A stretch of 44,569 nt of DNA from Pseudomonadota bacterium (lineage in GTDB: Bacteria > Pseudomonadota > Gammaproteobacteria > Xanthomonadales > Xanthomonadaceae). The notes beneath the pieces were generated by a model. The model had not been told where the DNA came from and ran no database searches. It was given only the letters and a program-made list of their open reading frames with translations. Each line of letters begins with the position of its first letter. Positions within the stretch are counted from its first letter, which is position 1. Positions 35,918 through 44,569 of the stretch are shown here, one piece after another. The stretch lies in NCBI GenBank assembly GCA_023399815.1, contig JAEWOJ010000133.1:1-44569 (forward strand), read 5' to 3'. Position numbers and translations under genes: made by a program.

Positions 35918-37102
35918 TCAGGCGCCACCCGGCGCGGGCCAAACGCTTTCGAGCGGGTCCAGTTCGGCAGCCGTTCTTTCCCGCGCGCGCCAGCCCATGC
36001 CGCAGATGGCCAGCGGACCTTCCTTCAGTGGATCGAGCGCGAGCACCTTCTCGATATCGATTTCATTGATCGCCGAGGTGACGAAAGCACCCAGCCCGCA
36101 TTCGGTCGCGGCCATGTACAACGCCTGCGACAGGTGGCCGGCGTCGAGCATCATCGCGCGATAGACCTTGCGGTGGTTGCGGTATTTCCAGAGGCTGCGC
36201 TCGAAGCGGCAGACGAAGACCACCAGCACCGCCGCGTCCGCGAACCAGTGCTGGCCCGCCAGGAACCGCCCCGCCATTTCCGCATCGAACCCCTGCCCCG
36301 GAACCGCTGGCGCCAGCGCGTGCTGGAGCGGGTGATAGCGATAGAGACCGGGGGCCATGCCTTCCACGCGCTGTACCAGCAGGCAGGCCTCCAATGGATG
36401 CAGGCCACCGGCGGAGGGCACGTTCTTCTTCAGGAACACCAGGCCGGGGGCGGGCTCGAGTTGCCCATGCGCGCGGAACGTCTGCTGGAGGACGGCTGAA
36501 AGCTGCTCCATGGACATGGCACGCCCGGCATCGAAGTTGCGGCAGGTCACGCGCCTGCGCCCCAACGACTCCAGTCCGCTGGCGGGCACCTCCGGCAATC
36601 CGACCCGCCCGGGCAGCGGCGGACGGTCCGGCACGGCCGGCGGCGGGGAACCGAATCGCTGGCGAAGGTCATTGGCCGTGACCAGATGGTTCCGCTCCAT
36701 GTCCGCCACGCTGTCGACGCCCTGCCAGCGCGAATGGCGATGATGGATCGCCGCCAGCGGCCACCAGTGCCCGGCTCCCGACGCGGAACGCCGTACGGGC
36801 ATGGGTTCCGCCCCCGCATCCGGCATGTCTTCGGCCACCAGCAGTTCCAGCGCCAGCAGCGAGAGCGCCAGCGCCCGTGAATCCGCCTCCGCGGGCAGGT
36901 CCTGCCAGTATTCGGCGCTGCACTGGAGCAGCCACTGCGCCTGATCGGGACTTACCCGCCGGTACTCGTCCAGATGCGCCGCCCACACCCTGATCTCGAC
37001 GCGGGTCCGTACCCCGTCGCCCCCCGACAGCAGATCGCCGATATCAAGGGACGGAACTTCACTCGGCTCGATGACCAACGCGTCGCATCGACGTACTCGC
37101 AC
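35918..37102 (-). CDS. SagB-type flavin dehydrogenase of a modified-peptide system
   Basis: Predicted FMN-dependent nitroreductase-fold oxidase of 394 residues. The N-terminal 160 residues have no clear family and could bind peptide. The C-terminal part is SagB-like: RRRVTCRNF (182-190, flavin contacts), KKNVPSAGGLHPLEA (225-239), GLYRYHPLQHAL, the Lys306-Tyr307 pair in LWKYRNHRKVYR that SagB/BcerB oxidases use, then LDAGHLSQALYMAATECGLGAF. SagB enzymes oxidise azolines to azoles in thiazole/oxazole peptides. From memory, proteins of this type carry the TIGRFAM name putative peptide maturation dehydrogenase. GTG start with GAGGAAAGAAC. It is divergent from the precursor-peptide gene, 257 bases away. 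No YcaO or radical SAM gene is in the window, so the substrate chemistry is open. Confidence 0.85.
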   Translation of the reverse strand: MRVRRCDALVIEPSEVPSLDIGDLLSGGDGVRTRVEIRVWAAHLDEYRRVSPDQAQWLLQCSAEYWQDLPAEADSRALALSLLALELLVAEDMPDAGAEPMPVRRSASGAGHWWPLAAIHHRHSRWQGVDSVADMERNHLVTANDLRQRFGSPPPAVPDRPPLPGRVGLPEVPASGLESLGRRRVTCRNFDAGRAMSMEQLSAVLQQTFRAHGQLEPAPGLVFLKKNVPSAGGLHPLEACLLVQRVEGMAPGLYRYHPLQHALAPAVPGQGFDAEMAGRFLAGQHWFADAAVLVVFVCRFERSLWKYRNHRKVYRAMMLDAGHLSQALYMAATECGLGAFVTSAINEIDIEKVLALDPLKEGPLAICGMGWRARERTAAELDPLESVWPAPGGA

Positions 37103-37359
37103 GTTCTTTCCTCATGACGGGTTCTGCAGGATGCCGGAAATCCCATGCGCGGGCGTGGCGGGCATAGGGGGCTGATCGTTGGTCGGCACTATCGCGCAGC
37201 CCGCATGGAAGTGCCTGCCCGACCCAGCGATCGGGCGTTGCCACGGCGCAGAAGGATTCTGCCAGCGGCACTGGACCCTCAAATCCGGCGGGTTTGGACT
37301 GTATGCTCGCGACGGATCCTTCGCATCAGGCGGAGGCCACACACCACAGGGGACCCCCC

Positions 37360-37665
37360 ATGAGCCACCATCACCACGGCAATGCCGCACACCCACCGTT
37401 GGACCAGGAAATGGCGACGCGCCTGCTTGATCTGTTGTCCGAAGACGATGCCTTCCGCGAATTGTTCGCGCATGATCCGGAACAGGCGTTGATCCAGCTT
37501 GGGTTGTCGCCCGAGCAGGCCGCGCTGGCGCTGCGCGGCGAAAGCTGCCTGCGCGTCACGACCGCGCTGGCGAGCAAGGAAGCGCTCCGTGCCGCTCGCG
37601 AACGCCTAATGCAGAGCCTGACCTGCGCGCAGCCGCACACCATCGTTTTTGCCTTCAACGACTGA
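37360..37665 (+). CDS. NHLP-like precursor of a putative modified peptide
   Basis: Peptide of 101 residues behind an AGGGGA site. An N-terminal His-rich tail (MSHHHHG) precedes a leader resembling nitrile-hydratase/Nif11-type leaders: LLDLLSEDDAFRELFAHDPEQAL at about 22-44 with the FR..F..DP..A pattern, then LGLSPEQAAL. The C-terminal half has Cys63 (ESCLRVTTALASKEALRAARERL) and ends with a short segment (CAQPHTIVFAFND, 89-101) after a helix. The C...LASKE block is, from memory, a hallmark of the family named putative modified peptide. The likely core is the C-terminal part with Cys89, Thr94 and aromatic residues; leader cleavage cannot be located. Its last 60 bases overlap the 3' end of the cyclase gene on the other strand. 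Divergent from its dehydrogenase. Confidence 0.8.
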   Translation: MSHHHHGNAAHPPLDQEMATRLLDLLSEDDAFRELFAHDPEQALIQLGLSPEQAALALRGESCLRVTTALASKEALRAARERLMQSLTCAQPHTIVFAFND

Positions 37666-40179
37666 GGCTGCACCCACGCTCGCGGTATCCGCCGCGAGCG
37701 TCTCCACCACATTCATCACCAGGCACGCCTCGCCGCCCATCCGGTTGCCCCAGGCGGCGCCCGGATGGCCGGAAAGCCAGTCCTGCTCCTGCCGGCTGCC
37801 CTGCGCGTCGCCAGCAGCCTGCAAGCCGTCGCGCATCGCCACATGCCACTGGGTCAGGCCGTGGGCCTTGCCAGCCGCACGCAGCTGTTGCATTGCCTGT
37901 TGCGGGTCGCCCCGCAACCGCCACTGGTCGGCGGCAACGACCGCGTGCAAGGCCTCACTCCCCGGATCACCCGAGCGCTGCACCAGCCGCGCCAGGCGTT
38001 GTTCGCTCTCCGCACCCAGCGCACGCCCCGCATGGCGCTGCTGCAGGCGAGCCGCCGCAAGCGCGTTGCCCACCAGGTCGTCCAGTTCTCCGGCACTTGC
38101 GGTCTCGGCCACCCGGATGGCCTGCTCAAGCAGCCCCGCCGGTTCGGCCGCGGGCCGCACGCCGGTGCGATAACGGGCCACCAGGGCGCCTAGTTGCTGG
38201 GTCAGGCGCGTCCCATTGCTACCGTCCTCCGCCTTGGCGATTCCCGCATCCGCAACCTGCACCGCGTCCGCGGCCCGCCCGGCAGCCAGCAGCACCGCCA
38301 CCCATTGCACGTGGATCAACGCATTGGAAGGCTCGCGCACCGCGCTCGCCTCCAGCATGCGCAGGGCTTCCGGCAGCTTGCCCTGCGCGGCCAGGGCGGA
38401 GGCGTGGTGCCGGTTCGGCGGCGCCCCGGAAATCCGTTCCATCTGCTCGAAGCTCGCGATCGCCGCGTTGTACTTTTCCTGCGCCAACTGGATCCGGCCC
38501 TTCAGTTCCCAGGAGACATAGCGCAGCGGCTCCTTCGATGCCGTCGCCGCAGTGACCGCCGTCGATGCTTCGTCCAGGTTGCCGCTGGTGAACTGGCCCC
38601 AGGCGTAGTTCTGATGGGCGGCGGCGTAATCCGGGTACACCTCGCCCAGCAGGCGCCATTTCGCCGGCGCATGGCGCGACGGCTGCGGCTCGAACTCCGC
38701 CGCCAGGGCTTCCATGTACAGCCGGTCCCGCATCGGCAGATGGTCATGCAGCGCCAGTGCCCTGCGCAGATAGGGCTCGGCCTTTTCCGCATCGCCTTGC
38801 GACATGTAGGTGCGGGTGATGCCAAGCAGCGCCAGCGCGAATTGCGGATCGATGTCCACCGCTTTCTGGTACAGCACGCGTGCGTCTTCCATCCGGCGCT
38901 GGTTGTAGACATTGTTGCCCGACGCATACAGCTTCAACGCATCGAGACTGGCGGTGGTGACTTCAGGTAGCGGCTGCGACATGTCCCGGATCGCATCGGA
39001 AGATTCGCCCAGGTGGTCCCGCACCGAACCGGTGATGCTGTCGATGGACGCCAGCAGGCCGTCCATCTGCCGGACATCGCGGGTCAGTACATAGACGGTG
39101 GCCTGGGTCCGCGGATCGACCACTTCCACCGTCATCCGCAAGCGCCCGCCAACCTGCGCCAGCGTCGGCAGGACGAGCGCCCGCGCGCCATCGCGGATCG
39201 CGATCTCGCTGCCGATGGTGCGGTCGATGCGGGTGTCGCGCTGCCTGCGCATCCGCGCCAGCGTGTCGCCGACGGTCATGTCGCTGAGCACGTTGACGTA
39301 GCGCGACTGCTCCAGGCTGATGCGCAACGCCTGCGCCATCGAGTCGTCCAGCATGGTGTTGCCGGTCAGGTTGCGCACGTCGCCCATTACCACCCAGTCG
39401 CGCTCGGCGAACGCGATGGCCGGTTCCGGGCGTGCGATGAACCAGGCGCCGACGCCCAGCGCCACCAGCAGCGCCGCTTCCGCCACCAGGGCCATCGGGC
39501 GCCGCCACAGCGGCAGGTCGCGCCAGGCCTTGGGCGTGCTGCGCGGCATGCGCAGCGGCGCGAAGCCGGGTTCGCCGACTTCCAATACTTCCTGAGTGGT
39601 CGGCACGCCCTTGAAGTGCCAGCGGCCGTGCGATTTCCACAGCAGGTGCTCGCTGCGTTCGCCGAGTTCGCGCGCGGAGCGGCGGGTGAGGGTTTCGGCT
39701 ACCGCCGAGAGCAGGATCTGCCCGGGCCGCGCCAGCGTCATCAGGCGCGCGGCCAATGGCTTGGCCAGGCCTTCGACCTCCAGCGGCTTGGCGCCGGCCT
39801 GCACCGCTTCGGCGCTGTTGTGCCAGGTCAGCACTTCGCCGACATGCATGCCGGCACGGGCCTGGAGCTCGAGACCGCGCGACCGTCCCAGTTCCTGCAG
39901 GCCCTGCCTGTAGTCCAGCGCGAACCCGAGCCCGTTGACCGGGCGCTCGAACAGCAGCAGCAGGCCGTCGGAACGGTCGATCATCCGCCCCTTCCATTGC
40001 TGCTGCAGGCGCAGCACCAGCCGGTCGTGCTCCTGGAACAGTTCCGCCGCCGCGGTATCGCCCAGCTTCTCCACCAGGGCGACCGAGTCGCACATGTCGG
40101 TCAGCAGCAGCGTATGCAGGCGCGGCGCGGGAGCGTCCGCCACTCCATCCTCGTTGCGGGCGACCGTCTCCTGCCACAT
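37606..40179 (-). CDS. Class III nucleotidyl cyclase with TPR repeats (peptide-modification-associated)
   Basis: Protein of 857 residues. A class III cyclase domain (about 20-200) has metal-binding Asp28 (LLTDMCDS) and Asp71 (IDRSDGLLLLF) and GMHVGEVLTW. One membrane helix follows (about 229-248). The middle resembles a FlgO/TolB-N-like fold (AFAERDWVVMGDVRNLTG...YVLTRDV, about 265-385), followed by a TPR superhelix to about 800. This matches the guanylyl cyclase XC_0250 of X. campestris from memory, and the TIGRFAM name putative peptide modification system cyclase. ATG 40179 is one base past the stop of the CNB-GGDEF gene (TGACATG), so they are coupled. The last residues overlap the precursor gene antisense. 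Whether it makes cGMP or cAMP cannot be read from the sequence. Confidence 0.85.
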   Translation of the reverse strand: MWQETVARNEDGVADAPAPRLHTLLLTDMCDSVALVEKLGDTAAAELFQEHDRLVLRLQQQWKGRMIDRSDGLLLLFERPVNGLGFALDYRQGLQELGRSRGLELQARAGMHVGEVLTWHNSAEAVQAGAKPLEVEGLAKPLAARLMTLARPGQILLSAVAETLTRRSARELGERSEHLLWKSHGRWHFKGVPTTQEVLEVGEPGFAPLRMPRSTPKAWRDLPLWRRPMALVAEAALLVALGVGAWFIARPEPAIAFAERDWVVMGDVRNLTGNTMLDDSMAQALRISLEQSRYVNVLSDMTVGDTLARMRRQRDTRIDRTIGSEIAIRDGARALVLPTLAQVGGRLRMTVEVVDPRTQATVYVLTRDVRQMDGLLASIDSITGSVRDHLGESSDAIRDMSQPLPEVTTASLDALKLYASGNNVYNQRRMEDARVLYQKAVDIDPQFALALLGITRTYMSQGDAEKAEPYLRRALALHDHLPMRDRLYMEALAAEFEPQPSRHAPAKWRLLGEVYPDYAAAHQNYAWGQFTSGNLDEASTAVTAATASKEPLRYVSWELKGRIQLAQEKYNAAIASFEQMERISGAPPNRHHASALAAQGKLPEALRMLEASAVREPSNALIHVQWVAVLLAAGRAADAVQVADAGIAKAEDGSNGTRLTQQLGALVARYRTGVRPAAEPAGLLEQAIRVAETASAGELDDLVGNALAAARLQQRHAGRALGAESEQRLARLVQRSGDPGSEALHAVVAADQWRLRGDPQQAMQQLRAAGKAHGLTQWHVAMRDGLQAAGDAQGSRQEQDWLSGHPGAAWGNRMGGEACLVMNVVETLAADTASVGAASVVEGKNDGVRLRAGQALH

Positions 40180-40180
40180 G

Positions 40181-41227
40181 TCAGTCGACTCCCTGCCAGT
40201 CCACCGGCCACTGCAGCCGGTTGCCGCCGCGCCGCTTGGCTTCGTACAGGGCGCCGTCGGCGCAGGCATACCAGTCGTTCCAGTCGCGCACGGAGTCGAG
40301 CAGGCAGGCGCCGATGCTCACCGGGCAGATGCGGGGCGCCGGCTGTGAGCGTTCCAGCAGGCCCTGCACGGCATGCAGGACGAAGCCGGCCACATGCTCC
40401 AGCACCTCCTTGTCCGCCTCCCGCACCAGCAGGCAGAACTCGTCGCCGCCCAGGCGGCAGGCCAGCCCGCCGGGCTGCACCACCGAGCGCAGGATGTTGG
40501 CGACCGCCTGCAGGACCCGATCGCCGACCAGGTGGCCATGCTCGTCGTTGACGCTCTTGAAGTGGTCGCAATCGATCAGCAGCAGTCCCTGCGGCGGGAT
40601 TCCCGCCGGTTGCCGGCACTCCTGCAGGTAGAGGGTCAGGCCGCGGCGGTTGTGCAGGCCGGTCAGCTCGTCGGTGCGGACCAGTTCTTCGGTGTGGTTG
40701 AGCTGGTGGGTGGTGGTGTAGAGATTGTCCAGCGCCGCTTCCAGGTCGTGGTTGCGGCGCCGCAGCTGCCGGATCAGCATCTGTTCGTTGGACACCACGC
40801 GCATGATCGTGCGGCGCAGGAAATAGGCGACGCGGCCCGGGTCGTGGTCCACCAGCTTCTGGAAATCGGCGTGGTCCAGTTCCAGCAGGGCCAGTTCCGT
40901 CGAGGCGCGGGCATCGGCGCCGCGGCGGTGGTCGCCGATCAGCAGGCCCAGCTCGCCGAAGAACTCGCCCGGCCCCAGGTACTTGACCACCAGGTCCTCG
41001 CCGAAATCGAGGTCGACGATGCCGCTGACGATGACGAACATGCCGTTGCCCGAATCGCCGCGACGGAACAGCACCTCGCCCGCCGCGATCTGGCGCGGGC
41101 GCCCGAACTGCGAGAACAGTGCGAATTCGTCGGGCGACAGAACGGGATGCACGATCTCGGCCATCGCCATGCGGGCGACGCCCAACTCGCGTTCTTCGGC
41201 CATGATTGCAGCATCGTCGCTGGTCAT
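40181..41227 (-). CDS. Cyclic-nucleotide-binding GGDEF protein (diguanylate cyclase)
   Basis: Predicted cytoplasmic c-di-GMP synthase of 348 residues gated by a cyclic nucleotide. A CRP-like binding domain (about 30-150) has GEFFGELGLLIGDHRRGADAR, the phosphate-binding cassette. A coiled-coil-like linker (about 165-200) follows, then a GGDEF domain with intact RLGGDEF active site. No RxxD inhibitory site sits before GGDEF. Such a pair, cyclase plus CNB-GGDEF, is known from X. campestris (XC_0249/XC_0250), where cGMP stimulates c-di-GMP production. It is the first gene of the coupled pair. The start at 41227 has AGGG upstream; a later ATG at 41203 is possible. Confidence 0.9.
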   Translation of the reverse strand: MTSDDAAIMAEERELGVARMAMAEIVHPVLSPDEFALFSQFGRPRQIAAGEVLFRRGDSGNGMFVIVSGIVDLDFGEDLVVKYLGPGEFFGELGLLIGDHRRGADARASTELALLELDHADFQKLVDHDPGRVAYFLRRTIMRVVSNEQMLIRQLRRRNHDLEAALDNLYTTTHQLNHTEELVRTDELTGLHNRRGLTLYLQECRQPAGIPPQGLLLIDCDHFKSVNDEHGHLVGDRVLQAVANILRSVVQPGGLACRLGGDEFCLLVREADKEVLEHVAGFVLHAVQGLLERSQPAPRICPVSIGACLLDSVRDWNDWYACADGALYEAKRRGGNRLQWPVDWQGVD

Positions 41228-41341
41228 TCCCTCAGCCCTGCTGCCCCGTCGTCCCCCTGGGGCCAGCGCGTGAGGATAACACCCGCGCAAAGCGTGCGGA
41301 GCGTCGCAGTCCGGAATTAGGCTCTATTCATGTTTCAACGC

Positions 41342-41369
41342 ATGCGGGCGGCCCAGGCGCCGCCCGCAT
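41342..41369 (-). terminator. Hairpin terminator of the aceBA operon
   Basis: Perfect 11-bp stem (ATGCGGGCGGC/GCCGCCCGCAT) with a six-base loop, 39 bases past the aceA stop. There is only a weak T run after it on the minus strand. It also separates aceA from the cyclase/GGDEF operon. Confidence 0.7.
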
Positions 41370-41408
41370 TCCATACTCATTCGCCGGCAAGCGTATCGAC
41401 GAAGGCGG

Positions 41409-42740
<1,332 letters not shown>

Positions 42741-42775
42741 GTGGAACTCCTTGGGAGACGTGACCTTGTAGGAAG

Positions 42776-42848
42776 CCTGTAGGAGCGACGTAAGTCGCGG
42801 CCGTACTCACCGGCAAGCCCCGGTCGCGACTTACGTCGCTCCTACAGG
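42776..42848. repeat. Inverted pair of GTAG-headed REP elements in the aceB-aceA gap
   Basis: Two copies of CCTGTAGGAGCGACGTAAGTCGCG and its exact complement (42776-42799 and 42825-42848) enclose 25 bases, a perfect 24-bp inverted repeat. It can form a very stable hairpin in the aceB-aceA mRNA, as BIME structures do, and could stabilise the upstream transcript or lower aceA expression. Confidence 0.85.
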
Positions 42849-42873
42849 AATGGGGCAGGAAGATCGGAGATGT

Positions 42874-44511
<1,638 letters not shown>

Positions 44512-44569
44512 GGGGCAACTCCAGCGGTGGGGAACGTCCCCAAGGTGCCGCCCGGCCCCAGTATTTGGC

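Noticed and set aside
37360..37665. The MSHHHHG start of the precursor as an engineered His-tag
   Set aside because: Only four His in a native context with its own ribosome site and conserved downstream leader; no vector sequence is present.
42776..42848. The 24-bp inverted repeat as IS ends or an att site
   Set aside because: The same unit recurs at 12.5 kb and at the window start without a transposase or target duplication, which fits REP elements better.

Overview
The window is a high-GC chromosomal segment that reads as Xanthomonadaceae/Lysobacteraceae (Xanthomonas, Pseudoxanthomonas, Lysobacter, Luteimonas type). The family call rests on the Xanthomonas-type OhrR cysteine pattern, the class Ia NrdAB, the cyclase/GGDEF pair of the type known from Xanthomonas campestris, GTAG-headed REP elements, and an abundant CCCTCTCCC-type intergenic repeat. 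The genus cannot be fixed from the sequence alone. Most of the segment is core metabolism. There are no tRNA, rRNA, phage, IS or CRISPR features.

Layout, left to right. 97-2671 (minus): a PepSY-like periplasmic protein followed by a PhoP/PhoQ-type two-component system. 2859-6727 (minus): dusA and a TonB-dependent receptor with a strong terminator. 7284-10042 (plus): metE behind a sigma70-like promoter and a cobalamin riboswitch. 10085-15050: mgtC, pncA, purU, an Old Yellow Enzyme, a sirtuin and an acyl-CoA thioesterase. 15199-19377 (minus): nrdA-nrdB, transcribed from a promoter embedded in two NrdR-like boxes and then through a second cobalamin riboswitch; nrdB carries a one-base frameshift. 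19612-22031: a YggN-like protein and a VWA lipoprotein-like/exported protein. 22161-23205: ohr and ohrR, each with a palindromic operator. 23254-25947: zapE, a hydrolase and an EamA transporter. 25948-27709: a COG0523 GTPase and a MerC-like membrane protein, divergent around a Zur-like palindrome. 27757-30083: an exported nuclease and a membrane-anchored cytochrome c5-like protein. 30197-35889: a TetR regulator divergent from leucine-catabolic liuA-liuB-liuD. 35918-41227: a putative modified-peptide (RiPP-like) cassette joined to a cyclic-nucleotide/c-di-GMP signalling pair. 41409-44511 (minus): the glyoxylate-shunt operon aceB-aceA.

Two themes stand out. First, both genes whose products have B12-dependent isozymes elsewhere in bacteria (metE versus metH, nrdAB versus nrdJ) sit behind cobalamin riboswitches on opposite strands about 12 kb apart. 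This suggests a cell that switches off its B12-independent enzymes when cobalamin is present. Second, 35918-41227 holds an NHLP-like precursor peptide with its SagB-type dehydrogenase next to a class III nucleotidyl cyclase with TPR repeats. The cyclase is separated by one base from the gene for a cyclic-nucleotide-binding GGDEF protein. This looks like a peptide maturation system wired to cGMP/cAMP and c-di-GMP signalling. The component families have been named, but I know of no determined product, and it is the best candidate here for undescribed biology.

Leucine degradation (liuA/B/D) yields acetyl-CoA and the glyoxylate shunt (aceBA) makes it usable for growth, so the right third of the window is also metabolically coherent. 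Three repeat families are present: GTAG-headed REPs (partial at 13-35, paired at 12485-12598 and 42776-42848), a CCCTCTCCC/CCTTCTCCC element (20416-20535 and 32147-32270), and AACGAG repeats inside the nrdA riboswitch.
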